A stretch of DNA of 64,000 nucleotides from Atriophallophorus winterbourni (Eukaryota > Platyhelminthes > Trematoda > Plagiorchiida > Microphallidae). Under the pieces are notes generated by a model. That model saw nothing but the letters and a program-made list of their open reading frames with translations, was not told where the DNA came from and ran no database searches. The DNA lies in assembly GCA_013407085.1 (NCBI GenBank), contig JACCGJ010015249.1, positions 1 through 64,000 on the forward strand, read 5' to 3'. The position numbers and the translations under genes are program-made. Shown here one piece after another: positions 45,315 to 56,869 of this stretch (position 1 is its first letter; every line of letters begins with the position of its first letter).

Positions 45315-46889
45315 GTGAGTCATTTTAGTCAACTTCTATCATTGAGTGTTTTCTCAATGTCCGTCGAAATAGCAAATAATTAACGAGATGTACAAACAAT
45401 TTCTTTTGATTAAATGGTAAAATGTACACCAGGCAATTTCAGCAAGTGAAAATGTAATGCAATTACATAGTTTAAGAAACAAATATTCAGATATAGCATG
45501 CTTTGTGTATAGTAATACCAAATATTACCGGACATATTAAATTGTGAGTAGAATTATAAAGCCGTTGTTTTATAGAGAGTAAGATAACACTAAAGTTTAA
45601 ATTTTGTAGATTCACGTTCCCGCTGATAAGTTAAATTCCGCATCTATCTATTCATTGTAATAATAGAATCCATCTATGAAAGTCGTGAATTTGTGTTTTA
45701 GGAATCAATGTTCGTTGTGGAAAGTAAACACAAATCATGCATGACTAGGAAAACATTTTCTCAATTACACATATAAATATTGCAATAAATCAACGAAGGA
45801 CTTTTGCGTATATCAATAACTACTGAGGGTTATCTCAAAAAGCCAAAATCTAACATATTAATAAAGGGAACGTAATTATTCCCGTCGAAATTTCATACTG
45901 AAAAATCATTCAGAATTTTGTCACAGTATAGGAATTGGAAGTGAAATTTTCATGCGAAATTTTCAAATTTGTTGCATATATTTCGATACACCCGTTTTAA
46001 TTCCATTTATTATTTTGTTTAACTACATATTATCTAATATTTTAATGAGGAAATATTTTCGAAAATGTATAATTTATAATTCTTTTATATTTTTTTCTTT
46101 TTTTATTATGAATCATTAACAATATAGTAACTTGAACTTTAAATTGCATGTAACATATTCTACTATTCACATACAGACTCATACTCCCGTAAGTAATTTA
46201 TGTAATCATGATTTTAAGTTGTACCTATCGACGTCACGTTCTCCGTGAAGTTTATCTACAATGGGCGGTTTCAAGTAATTTACATTGAAAAAAACTACAC
46301 AAAGTCGTGTGTTTCATGATTGTAATAAATCTTAAAAATTATTCAATCAATTCAAGTAAAATTATTCAATCATTCAAGTTATTCATTTACCAATTGAGTT
46401 TACGAAAATCGCGAACAGATTTATCTTTGCCGATGCTGAGGCCACATGTCATTTATCTCAATCATGATGAAGATAATCCGATGAATCTCGCCATTACGCA
46501 CAATGATACTCTGTGATTCGGTGATAAATACAGGTTTTACTAAAATCCTACATATTTATGGAGCAAATTCGAAGGGATTGCTTTTATCATCTTACAATAT
46601 TGAACACAATAGAGGTAAAAACAACGCATATAAAAAGGATCTATTTCACCTGGAACTTGGGTTCTAAACACCTAAATTGTACGGAACAAGATATTGTGCT
46701 GTTACATTTCATTGTTAGTGTTTTTATTGTTTTGCAATAATGCCCATTGATTATTATATTGCTTCGACACGTCTATAGTCAATAAGAGAAAGCTGTTTAT
46801 TCGTGGATAGGAAATCCTTCACGGATCAATTTTATATGTTTTAATCAATTTAAAACGTTGTTAAATAACCTGTTCAAAATTTCGAACAG

Positions 46890-46910
46890 TATTTTCTCAC
46901 GTCAATTGGC
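46890..46910 (+). other. 21-nt micro-exon candidate, FSHVNW
   Basis: The acceptor is 'atttcgaacag' and the donor GTAAGT, phase 1 to 1, open. A 12-nt candidate at 46177-46188 (donor GTAAGT) lies upstream. Confidence 0.35.
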
Positions 46911-47564
46911 GTAAGTTTATGTTACTAACATCAATCTGATGTGAATTAAAATACAGCTTTAAAAATATTTGGAAATTACATCACACCATATTCTATAGAT
47001 AATTTTCCAGAATAAAATATTATTACTCAGGAAATTTGATGAGAATTGTTGTCGCATAACAAATCAATGAATGATGAAGTATCATCGAGCTTAAGAATCA
47101 AGGTACTTTAAAGCTTGCCCAGTATTGCACCTCATTAAAACTAGGATTACTATTCAATAACAGAATTTTTGCTGCTGACATAAAAAGCAAATAAATATTC
47201 ACTTGACAAATGCTTACTAGTTCGATTGGAAAGCACATCAAATATAAATTAAACCGTTCTTTTGAATGGCGGTCTCGCCAATGGCTGAACTAGGTGTAAG
47301 GATGCAAATTATTATGCTGATTCCACAAGAAATATTTTTTTATCTATTTATCTTTAAACGAAGCACAATCAGCATTTACAAAGAGCGGGTGTATTATTTT
47401 TTTAATGAGTATATTTTGCATCCATGAAAATTATTACATCAATACATATCCTCTTGTGTTTAGGATATTTGGAACGATAGCTTCAATGAAATTCATATTT
47501 TAACAAAACGCTGACTTGATTTTCTTTTACACTAATTTCTACACTATCATCCCATTTTTCATAG

Positions 47565-47605
47565 TGAAAATAAAAATGACAGAAGGTGAGCCTACTGAAT
47601 ATTAA
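47565..47605 (+). other. Terminal-type micro-exon candidate
   Basis: The acceptor is 'cccatttttcatag'. It reads V-KIKMTEGEPTEY then TAA, or 21 nt with donor GTGAGC. It resembles the terminal exon at 44332 in position of the acceptor, first residues and the GTGA donor. Confidence 0.4.
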
Positions 47606-47689
47606 TTCTCATTCAACAAACTCACTTCGAAACTGTACTGTAACTACCATTTGCAACAACTCGATAAACAAAATCCTAGACTGTATGAT

Positions 47690-47805
47690 ATCAATCGCTT
47701 GCGGATCCTGATCTTGCTGTCCTTACCTGATAATTGCAAAAACACAAAACCGCCCGTAGCGTGTGTGTGACGGAAATGCATGCAAATGAATATTTTGTGG
47801 TAAGA
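47690..47805 (+). mobile_element. Hammerhead-type SINE copy, decayed
   Basis: 'gcggatcctgatcttgctgt' is followed by CTGATAAT and CAAAACCG, a decayed core, and 'tgcatgcaaatgaatatttt' at the end, as in the 45-kb copy. Confidence 0.65.
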
Positions 47806-48045
47806 TATCATATTCGAATATTGAGAGGAAACACTTGAGAAACCTTGAAGCAAATCAACACAGTTTAATGACGAAGTTTGAATTTATATAAGTGTAATGA
47901 ATAATTAAAATTTTATCGAAAAGTTAATGTGGTTTACAGATTAAAAAAAACAATTCAGAAAAATTGGAATAGTTTTATGAAAGAAATTTGGAATTGAAAG
48001 TGAAATAAACTCCGCCGTTGCAAGCAGCTAAAAATTATATATATA

Positions 48046-48935
48046 CAGTGGAACCCGGGTACAACGAATCGCTGGGGAGAGAGTAAAATGTTCGTTATAA
48101 GCGGAGTTCGTTGTAAGTAAACCGCATTGTCAGACATGTAATTTTACCGCCGTTTTTCTGTACACGTGTAAACAAGTGAAGAATGTCTTACCTTTGTGTC
48201 TTTCTGCATGCGTGTAATCCATTTGATGATTAGATGATGCCACAGCACACAGATCACAACATTAAATCCAAGTTCATGTTATTGATAGTAAATTTATTAT
48301 AAAACGAAGTAGTGAAACCATCTTGCACAGACACTGACAGTCCAATCTCACGTTTTCCTGAAGTAGCTGGCGATACTCTTTTGTTTAAGTTTTGACTTCG
48401 CCACTGCCTCGATCTCTCTCTACACAAATTCAAGTTCTCTTTCGATGTCTCTTCCTTTTATTCTAAAAAATCTTCTGCAGAGATCAAGAGCACTCCTGGC
48501 ATCTTTCACAGACGGAGTGTCTGACTGAGTGATTGCAATTTGTCATGAGTCTGTGATTACCAATCACAGAGAATTCACGTGATTTTCTTGTGCGTGCGTG
48601 CGAGTCAGTTAGCACACTGTAGGCCAGGCTGCCTGTGTCCCGCCAAGCTGTGTATGTCGAGTCTATTCTCAACGCACTGCAGGCCACTCTTGACGGAGCG
48701 TTGTGGGTTAAAAGCCAGACAAAGCGAGTTCGTTGTACGCATGTACTTTATTGAACAAACATAGCTGTCGGGAAAGTGTACGGTGTTCGTAATAAGCGAG
48801 ATTCGTAACGAACAGATCCGTTGTACGCATGTTTCAAATAAGCTTGCAGATAAGGAATTTATTTGGGAAATCATGGTGTGTTCATTATAAGCGGGAATTC
48901 GTTGTAAGCGAGTTCGTTGTACGTGGGTTCCACTG
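48046..48935. mobile_element. Tigger/pogo-type non-autonomous DNA transposon
   Basis: Terminal inverted repeats start CAGTGGAACCCGGGTACAAC (48046) and end GTACGTGGGTTCCACTG (48935). TA target duplications flank both ends (48044-48045 and 48936-48937). Subterminal motifs 'ttcgttgtaag' and 'ttcgttataagc' repeat in both arms. Total length is 890 bp, far shorter than an autonomous element. Confidence 0.9.
48348..48510 (-). pseudogene. Tigger transposase C-terminal relic
   Basis: The minus strand reads KDARSALDLCRRFLE (then a stop), EIEAVAKSKLKQKSIASYF and RKT-stop. This matches the general C-terminal layout of Tigger/jerky-type transposases (a helical stretch and a K-Q-K-S-I-x-x-Y/F-F end). It shows that the element derives from a coding copy by internal deletion. 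Confidence 0.7.
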
Positions 48936-49049
48936 TATATCAAGTTAGTTCGAAATGTCAGGCTGCTATCGAGATTATACCGTTTAATCGCACAACTCAC
49001 TTTTGGGTTCGGTTGAAATATATCCCAATTAATTTAATCAAATGCGGAT

Positions 49050-49350
49050 GAATTACGCTGTAGCGATTGATGTAAAGTTGCAGTTTACCACAAGCACAGT
49101 AATAGCACACATCAAATGAGAACTCCAGAAGTCGGAATACAAAGGTGTATGAGATGATGCACGCGGTACAATAGAACGTTGTAGACAAGTCCTGTGGTTG
49201 ATGCGCAGCTGGGTCGCTGGATGATTGTTCACAGGTCCTTGTCTGGATGCGCAGCCGGTTGGCTGGAAGACGATGGCTGCCTTAGCAGCAGCTAGCGGCG
49301 GCCAAAGGGGAAACGAACTCCGACGAGCGCGGGGTAGAGTCCGACAAAAC
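49050..49350. other. GC-rich stretch of unknown nature
   Basis: 'gatgcgcagctgggtcgctg' (49200) and 'gatgcgcagccggttggctg' (49246) are diverged direct repeats within a GC-rich block that contrasts with the flanks. A 99-codon minus frame covers it but has no family signature. It may be part of an unrecognised transposon. Confidence 0.3.
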
Positions 49351-49782
49351 AAAGTGATTGAGAATCAATATAATATAAAATAGAATAACCAACATTATCA
49401 TTCTTATTCACAATAGGAACGTAGAAAGAGTTTGACATCCTTTTCTACGTGTTGTGCGATATGAAAGCAAACGATAATATTGGCGCAAAATACAAAAGAT
49501 ACATAAGAAATGACGCTTCGTTACAACGCGCAAGGTTGAATTTTTCGCATTTGAATAAATAAAATTCAGTTATTGGTGTCAAGCATTTGTCACAAGAAAA
49601 TTATTATTAATTTCAAAATTTTTCATCGAATTGCTAGCTGGAAAGAAAGGAAATTTGGACAAAGATAGGTCGAAAGCATTCATGTTATTTCATAAATAAA
49701 TTTTTTCTGAATATTTAAGAGACATTATCTTCTGTCCGACTCAGTTTTATCAATTTACAAATGTCTTCTCGTATATTTTACA

Positions 49783-49803
49783 GCTATAAAATATTTGAAA
49801 TAT
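49783..49803 (+). other. 21-nt micro-exon candidate, IKYLKY
   Basis: The acceptor is 'ctcgtatattttacag' and the donor GTAAGT, phase 1 to 1. Read through, it ends at a TAG four codons later. Confidence 0.4.
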
Positions 49804-50166
49804 GGTAAGTCATAGGCAAGTACCGTTGTGTTTTGGCCACATGAGGACATTGTTCTCGTGGATTGTGATATTCGTCTTCAGGCAATATTAACAATGTTGT
49901 TTGCTCATTCAGACAAAGGAGGAGATATTTGTTAATAATTTGGTGTTCGGAGTTGACTAACGTATATATCACTGACTATTTGATATCATAGAATGTCTGG
50001 CAATGTTATTGAAACAGACAGACAGGTATATCAGCGAAAGATCATGTTTACTTGTACAATTTACAATTATTCTTTAACGTGAAAGGGTTTACTAAAATAT
50101 ATATTCCAACACAGAGAATATTTCAATCACACACTTCACCTAAATGGAAATTTTCATTATTTGCAG

Positions 50167-50187
50167 TGAGAAATGCTATATCTCAAA
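50167..50187 (+). other. 21-nt micro-exon or terminal exon candidate, RNAISQ
   Basis: The acceptor is 'tttcattatttgcag' and the donor GTAAAC, phase 1 to 1. Read through, it gives V-RNAISQSKQTFIF then TAA. It is similar in form to the terminal exon at 44332. Confidence 0.4.
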
Positions 50188-50458
50188 GTAAACAAACATT
50201 TATTTTCTAAACATTAACATGCTGAGCTCACAAAATTATGAATTCATAAATTAATGGGATAAAATCGCATAGCTACTTATGTGACGCGGATCGCCCTGGA
50301 TAACTTAAAAGAATATTTTCGCCAGGATCAAAAATCACCTAATTCAACGGTATATTCACATTTAATAAAATACCTTTTTACAATTCGCAGAATATATCTC
50401 TTCAGAGAAGGTTTAATATAGATGGGTTCAAACATTATCCAAAAGACTGAAAGGCATT

Positions 50459-50740
50459 CAAGTTGTGCGTGTATGCCACTGTTGGACAAGGCTGGAACAA
50501 ATAGACCTTTTCGAGCACGGTCATGGTTTAAACCCTGTCTACACGAGCTTGGGCTCATGTAATTGAACAGGTCGGGCGCACTAGCCTTATCCAACAGTGG
50601 CATACAAGCAAAACATGCTGAAAATTCTTCCACTGTCTCAAGCGCATGCGGATCCCGATCATACTTTCCCTAAAAGATAAGTGAAAATAGCAAGAAATCT
50701 ATCGTGAGATATGTTGTGGAAATGCATTCAAGAAGATTTT
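50459..50740 (+). mobile_element. Hammerhead-type SINE with internal inverted repeat
   Basis: 'gtatgccactgttggacaag' at 50469 is the complement of 'cttatccaacagtggcatac' at 50587, enclosing about 100 bases. The rest follows the family order (GCATGCGGATCC, then a decayed core). The inverted segment also begins the 44.97-kb copy, which explains that copy's apparent inversion. Confidence 0.7.
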
Positions 50741-51105
50741 TCGTGAAATGCATTAAATTTAGTTAATGATCATTGAGTCCTTTGCAATTTATCCAATCTA
50801 ATTCTTTAAACGCCGATGTGGTTCCTCTTTGCTCATGTGAAAACATGAACAACTTTGAGGTACCTCAAAGGATAAAATGAAGATCTCATTATTTGAATCG
50901 GGTGGTGTAAAATTTCATCTCAAAGCTATGAAATTTATATCCCTGACAAAATGATTCATTATTTCGTATGCACAAACTTAGATGAAATATTATTCCAAAT
51001 CATTGCGTGCAACAATATTGTGAAAATCGTTTTATCATGACGATTGGTTAATTCAAATTAATTTCGTTATACAAAATAAAAGTGATTTTTTTAATCTTAC
51101 CGCAG

Positions 51106-51126
51106 ATGTACCACACCTCTACTTTT
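51106..51126 (+). other. 21-nt micro-exon candidate, VPHLYF
   Basis: A strong acceptor ('tttttttaatcttaccgcag') and donor GTAAGT, phase 1 to 1, open. It lies just before an RTE insertion. Confidence 0.4.
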
Positions 51127-51194
51127 GTAAGTCAAGCATTGATAAAATTCCGCATCGCTTTTAAATTACCGTTGATATGTTAACATTTATTTTT

Positions 51195-52310
51195 GATTCA
51201 TTGCTCTCACGCTGTTCTGCATTTCCTTTGATCTGCTTCTGAAACACCTGAGCCAATTGAGAGCACGAACCAAGGCACAAAATGAGCTGATCCGTGACCT
51301 GCTGTTTGCCGACGATGCAGCCTTAATTGCTCACTTCCAAGAGAACCTCCAGTTTCTAATGGACTGCTTTTCGTCGGCATGCAAAGACTTTGGGCTAACA
51401 ATCAGCATGATCTAGACCAACATTTTTGGTCAAGGGACTGTATCGCCTATCGTCATAACTGTTGGAAACTGTCAGCTTGAATCAGTATATCAGATCACAT
51501 ACCTTGGTTCAACCATTGTGGATAACCTCCGCGCTAGACACGGAGATGATAAGCGGATTGGCATAGCAGCTGTCATTTTATCTCGATTGAACTCTCATGT
51601 TCAGGGTAACCGCAAGCTGACTGTAAAAACAAAGATGTTGGTATACAGCGCGTGCGTACTTAATGCTTTACTGTACAGCAGTGAAAGCTGGACCACCCAC
51701 GCAAGACACGAACGAAAGCTGAATGCTTTCTATCTACGATGCATCCGTCGTATCTTGAACATATTGTGGGTGGACAGAGTGACTAATGCTGAAGTGCCAT
51801 CAGAAGCTGGTCAACAGAGCATGTTCACCCTATTAGGAGAGCGCCGCCTCCGGTGGCTTGGTCATGTCTACAGAATGGAAAATGTTCGTGTTCCGAAAAA
51901 TCTATTCTATGGTGAGTAGCAATTAGGAATTTAACCATTTGGCAGATCGCACTTGCTGTACAAAGACGTTTGCAGAAGAGATATGAAAGCTCTTGGCATC
52001 TACTTGGCGAGTTGGAAAGAACTTTCTATTCCCCGCTCACATTAAAGGCATTGTGTAAAGCGTCGTCTACAAGATGGGGAGAAGCGGATACAGCTCTTGG
52101 CTGCTGAACGCAGATCACGCCGCCAGCGTGCAACTGATGCAATACAACCAAGATCTGACTTTCGTTGCCAGTGCTGCGGGAGAGATTGTTCCTCCCGAAT
52201 CGGACTGATCAGTTATTCCAAAAACCGTAAAACATGAACATTTACGCGATTGTGATGTAGATCCATGGTCGACGTTCACCGTAGGAGGCCAACAACGACA
52301 ATTTTTGATT
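51195..52310 (+). pseudogene. RTE-like RT C-terminal half to 3' end
   Basis: Blocks: NELIRDLLFADDAALIAHFQ (51280), then the frame 51518-51919 with NRKLTVKTKMLVYSACVLNA, RKLNAFYLRCIRRILNI and GERRLRWLGHVYRMENVRVP. It continues through the C-terminal region with the RCQCCGRDCSSRIGL zinc finger. It ends at 'catggtcgacgttcaccgt' near 52280. Only a few stops (51414, 51920), so it is one of the younger RTE copies. Confidence 0.9.
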
Positions 52311-52449
52311 CAAACAGTACATTTCGAGGATGTTACAAATTATGACATAATAAAAGACATCTAGATTCAAAGACATAAATTAAAAGAGATTTAAAGTTCA
52401 TTAACTGATTATAATGTTTGTTCAATTTTTGCTGATATGATGCTTTCAA

Positions 52450-52860
52450 GTAGTTAATGCATTGTATGTTGAAATGTAGAACGTCCATCTCAGCTCAGCC
52501 CTCTCCGTGCCGGGTGGCACATGAGGCGAAGACAACTTCACACCAGTGGTTCCGGTCTGTCGCTGCTTACGTTGCCGTCTGCACCGTGAATCCTTGTGCA
52601 TGTAGTTCGCGTTCCAACGTTCGCGCCAAGTTTCCTTGGGCCGTCCCCTTTTCGTTTACCTTGCGGACGCCAGTGAATGGCTACCTTCGTATGCGAACTG
52701 GGATCCATCCTGCAGACATGACCGAACCACGGATCGGTTGTCATCGTTTCCGTAGCAATGTAGGTTTTACGGGATAGGGTTGCTAGCCCTAAGCCCAACC
52801 CTCCTCCTTTCTCAGACGGGCTTGGGACCGTCCTTGGCGGAGTTAGAACGTCCATACCGG
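52450..52860 (-). pseudogene. C-terminus of another RTE-like family
   Basis: The minus strand encodes WFGHVCRMDPSSHTKVAIHW and PQGKRKGDGPRKLG, the C-terminal 'GHV.R..P...' layout of RTE/CFDP2-type ORFs. GC content is higher than in the flanks. The sequence 5' of the fragment (52780-52850) is unassigned. Confidence 0.75.
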
Positions 52861-52879
52861 TCCTAAATGCTTACTGCAT

Positions 52880-54430
52880 GCGGTGGAGTCAAAATTAAAA
52901 AATGACGAATAAAGAGCCACTAACGACATTCGATGGATTAATTTTGAGTTTAATATCATTCGTCTGTTGAATGCTATTTCTATTTAGAAAAACAATAACT
53001 TACATGTTGACAAAATTGACACAAAAATAAGGTTATATCTTCATTACAGTGTTGGTTAAACTTAAACACAGTAAGCGATCCGTCAAATTCTGTTCATAAT
53101 GTATTCGAAACTTGTTTTGAGAAAGTATTTTTGTGTTTGAATTATTGTTATTGCTGAATATTCGTGTGCGTGAAGTTAGCAAATATTTTTCCGGAAGTTG
53201 TTCACTTTTTTTATTTTTACAAAATATGAACATTTGAGATGAACGAGAGAAGGAAACGAGCAGACATCTATTCAATTTATGCTCCGAAATAATAGTTCCA
53301 TTTGTTTTTGAACATTTAACATCAAATAACAATTGCCGTGTATGCACATTTTATTTGAGTACAATGATAAAAATTAATGTTTGAAAAACATGCTTTTCTG
53401 AATGATATCGCATAAACCAATTCATGTGTATAAGTGTGTGTTCATAGTTAATTATATATTTGTAACAATGAAATCGTATATTTCTTAAATTTGACTAAAG
53501 CTTTGCGGTGTCTAATTTATATAATTTTCTCAAGAAGCATTGCCAAGTCGATCCCTCGAAGAAATAAAGTGCTTCATAACGGTGTTCACAAGCTCTTCAT
53601 GTAATTTATGCCTGGAAAGGTTTGTTACGCATTCTGGGAGCTTGATGCTTGTAAAAGCAGTGCTCGAAAAATGTTCAGTTAACAGTACAAATATTATGAA
53701 ATACAAGATTACATAACATAATAATTTGATACAGTTTTAATACCAAGCATAGTTACCGACCTCGCACAAATAAACCATTATCGCTTTAGTATTTGTATCT
53801 GTACTATGTTTCAAATCTGAAACGGATACGTCTATATATTTGGCAACCTAGTGAACATTGTGAAATTGGTACACATAAATTGAGTTGAAGTAATTATAAC
53901 CGCCGAAATCTTCACGTTATTCACCGGCTCGATTCTAGGTTTAATCGAGGTTAATCATCAGGGTTTAATTTAAATTAGATTGATTTCATAAAAGTGCTTG
54001 AGTAATACACACATAATATTTATATTTCTACCAAGCATCAATTCGAATGAAATTATGATGCTGCTTTGCCTACTTACTGCAAATATTTACATCAATGTGG
54101 TTTATAACACCTTGACATGAGCGAATCCAAACCATGATACATACAGAGCGTTAATTGCGCATCAGGCTGTCAAACCAATATTTTGCCAATCTGGAACTAA
54201 AATGGACAATATCCGAGGTTGTTCGCTTGCTTATTGATCTGAAAATGAAAATGAGAAGCAATCGTTAATAGCAGTTTAAAGTAACGTATCGCTTCTGACA
54301 AACAATCTTTGTCGGACCGAGGTCAGACGGAAAATCGGATGCACGATTGAAAGCGCGTGAAAATTTATGACTAAAATTGAGTGAGATTGTAAAGATTGTT
54401 AAATACAAACACAAAATACTATTTGTCAAT
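52880..54430. other. No recognised feature
   Basis: AT-rich with short frames; no element signature found. Confidence 0.45.
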
Positions 54431-54435
54431 TGCAG

Positions 54436-54461
54436 TGGATAGTTCTGCCCGATCTACCTGA
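54436..54461 (+). other. Terminal-type micro-exon candidate, DSSARST
   Basis: The acceptor is 'tttgtcaattgcag'. Phase 1 entry gives V-DSSARST then TGA. Weak on its own. Confidence 0.25.
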
Positions 54462-54784
54462 TTGACCGCAGGTATAACAGCCATCGTGATTTTCAATTTC
54501 TCTACATTTAGGCTTTGAATATAAGGCTTGATGCTACGTCAAAGCACATCAACGTGTTTTTAGGTCTGCAATGTGCCCGGTATCTAACACATGGTTTGCT
54601 AAAGTTGATTGCTTGAATAGAGTTTGATAAAGAGTCTCATTTTATGCATGTTTCTTCATATATTTCTTGTTCACTTGAATGGTAGTATGAAGGCTCGAAA
54701 TCGTTGAGTATTTCAAAACCGTAAAATATAAAACATTTTTGATAGTGCGAATATATTTGATGAAATATGTATTTAAATTTACAG

Positions 54785-54808
54785 AAGAAGAGCGCAGACT
54801 AACCAGAG
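54785..54808 (+). other. 24-nt micro-exon candidate, EERRLTR
   Basis: The acceptor is 'tatttaaatttacag' and the donor GTTAGT, phase 1 to 1, charged. It recalls RRSVHDD at 40067 in size, phase and charge. Confidence 0.4.
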
Positions 54809-55305
54809 GTTAGTTTGTTCGTTTAGTATAATTGAATAGAAAGCATTGCTTAATCTTCGAACTATCTTTAGGCCATGTGTATTCAGATCGTCGTGATTCT
54901 TCATTTTCGAGATTTATACTGAACAAATCAAATATCTGTACAATATCATATGATATCTGTGCATACATTTTGAATAAATCGTGCTATAAATCTTATATGC
55001 AGTGTGTGATGAATGTGTATGCAAATATGAATATTTTTTCACATGAATCTACACCATCGTTACATTGCTATCAACGTGATCAGTAGTATCATTGCCATTA
55101 CATTGTGATCCAAGTTTTGCTTACGATTGCTTCGCTGGTTGTTTACATTCAGATCATCATTGTATGGTCTCCAGCTGAGTTTTGTATCACAAAACGGTCA
55201 TGGGTTATGTGTGATAAACTATATGAATCCATGAATGTATATGGTTCGGTGTTCAACCATATATCGATAGTATATTCATGTGAATTATAATTTTGTTTCC
55301 AACAG

Positions 55306-55328
55306 TCATGGCACAACTAACTGCATAA
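55306..55328 (+). other. Terminal-type micro-exon candidate, MAQLTA
   Basis: A strong acceptor ('aattttgtttccaacag'). Phase 1 entry gives V-MAQLTA then TAA. Confidence 0.35.
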
Positions 55329-55519
55329 TTTAGTAAATATTTCCTACTGATATGAAGCAAGTAGATTTTCTCTGCTGCAATTAAGTCGTACGGAACAGGG
55401 CTTGCGAATATGAGATCGAAAAGAATGCAATACTGTTATTTGGTTCACAACTGCATAGGTTAATAAATTTCATCAATTTTATTATTTCAAATATGAATGT
55501 TTATTTGTATTAATGTGCC

Positions 55520-55735
55520 ACACTTGCGGAAAAAGACGTTTGCAAAAGAAATATGGTAGCTCTTGGCATTGACCCGCGAGCTGGAAAAAACTTGCTATTG
55601 GCCGCTCACATTGGAGGCTTTGTGTAAAGCCTCGTATGCAAACTGATCAGATACAGCTTTCAACTGCTGAAAGCAGATCACGCCACCGGTGTGCAACTAA
55701 CACCCATCCACCGAGTTCTGCCTATCTTTGCCATT
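55520..55735 (+). pseudogene. RTE-like C-terminal scrap
   Basis: 'cacacttgcggaaaaagacg' onward matches the RTE C-terminal region at 30.66-30.85 and 51.94-52.15 kb. It is truncated on both sides. Confidence 0.8.
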
Positions 55736-55744
55736 TGTATGCAT

Positions 55745-55990
55745 TTCCATGAGACATATATTTCATTGCCATGGGTTTAAACCATATCTACATGAGTATG
55801 GACTCCTATGATTAAAGACTTTGGTCATAAATCCTTCTCCAACAGTAGCATAAAACCCTAAATTGTGCACTATTCTTCCAATGTTTCAAGCGCATGCAAG
55901 CCTACTGCCCTTACCCGATGAATGCAAGCAGCATGAAACCGGTCGTCATGTGTGTGTGATGAAAATGCATGCAACTGAAAAATGTGAATA
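55745..55990 (+). mobile_element. Hammerhead-type SINE copy
   Basis: It has the 'gggtttaaaccatatctacat' segment as in the 50.5-kb copy, then TTCAAGCGCATGC and the core CCGATGAATGCAAGCAGCATGAAACCGGTC (split by one base change in CTGATGA). Confidence 0.7.
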
Positions 55991-56234
55991 GTTTTACCAG
56001 CAAAGTAAAGAAGATTAATTAAATTCTTTGTATTAAGAGCATCAGATTAGTCAATCCACGTAATATAGGCATCGTTCATGATAGACATTTAAATCATACG
56101 TTAGAATTGGTATTCCAAAGATTTGTCGTGAATTTCGTTTTAAGAAAAAATGTAATCAGGCTAATTTCAATTAAAACATTACTATTATTTTCAGCTATAA
56201 TATGTTTCTGACTTGAACAAGTACATCTTTTTAC

Positions 56235-56540
56235 GCCCACGGTTCAACCATTGAATATATATTATCGCTTGACACAGAGATTGATAAGCGGATTGACAGA
56301 CTGGCTGTCATTCTGTCTCGATTAAACTCTCGAGTTTTGGGCCACCGCATGTTGACTATAAATGAAAAGATGTTGGTATAAAGCCCGTGCATACGAAATG
56401 CTTTAATTTACGGCATTAAGTCCTTGACCATCCCCAAAATACATGAGATTGAGCTGAATGTTTTTCATTTATAAAGAATACGTCGAATCTTGAGCATATC
56501 ATGATGGACAAAGTAACTAATGCTGGCTGTCCGTCTGCAG
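56235..56540 (+). pseudogene. RTE-like RT C-terminal scrap
   Basis: It encodes DKRIDRLAVILSRLNSRVLG and then 'aagaatacgtcgaatcttga', matching 51.55-51.79 kb. It lies downstream of the more C-terminal piece at 55.5 kb, so the order is swapped. Confidence 0.8.
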
Positions 56541-56860
56541 CGGATAAACATCAACGTGCGTAACCCATGGTGTGCGAACCGATTACGCAATCGAGATAAT
56601 CTCTCAGCAGATGTCATTCACACCTGCCACGACTGAAAGAATGAAAGGATTATGTGGCATGTTGTGGTTGTGTTGCTTCAGTTCAGATTAGTTATGCCTA
56701 TCTATATCAACAGTACTGGGCATTTCTTACCAGGTTTCGATTGGTCAGGTGAATGAAATACAAGCTTACTCTGTCTTCGAGCTGACATCATTGGTCTGAC
56801 GAAGATTCTGAGTCAGAAGCGAAACGTTACCAACAAACTACTCTCACCGATTCATTACCA
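56541..56860. repeat. Unknown repeat with a 'CTGACGA..CGAAACG' motif
   Basis: The segment near 56795 reads CTGACGAAGATTCTGAGTC and AGAAGCGAAACGTTA, again a hammerhead-like order with a hairpin between CTGACGA and GAAA. The core base change and missing stem I leave it uncertain. Confidence 0.35.
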
Positions 56861-56869
56861 AATTTCATT

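Noticed and set aside
54832..55290. Two plus-strand frames (84 and 61 codons), the second hydrophobic at its start
   Set aside because: The second needs a non-ATG start, codon use is unremarkable and there is no promoter or splice context tying them together.
56795..56835. A second hammerhead-like motif (CTGACGA, hairpin, CGAAACG)
   Set aside because: The core base change and the absence of a pairing partner for stem I make catalysis unlikely. Similar motifs are common in invertebrate repeats.
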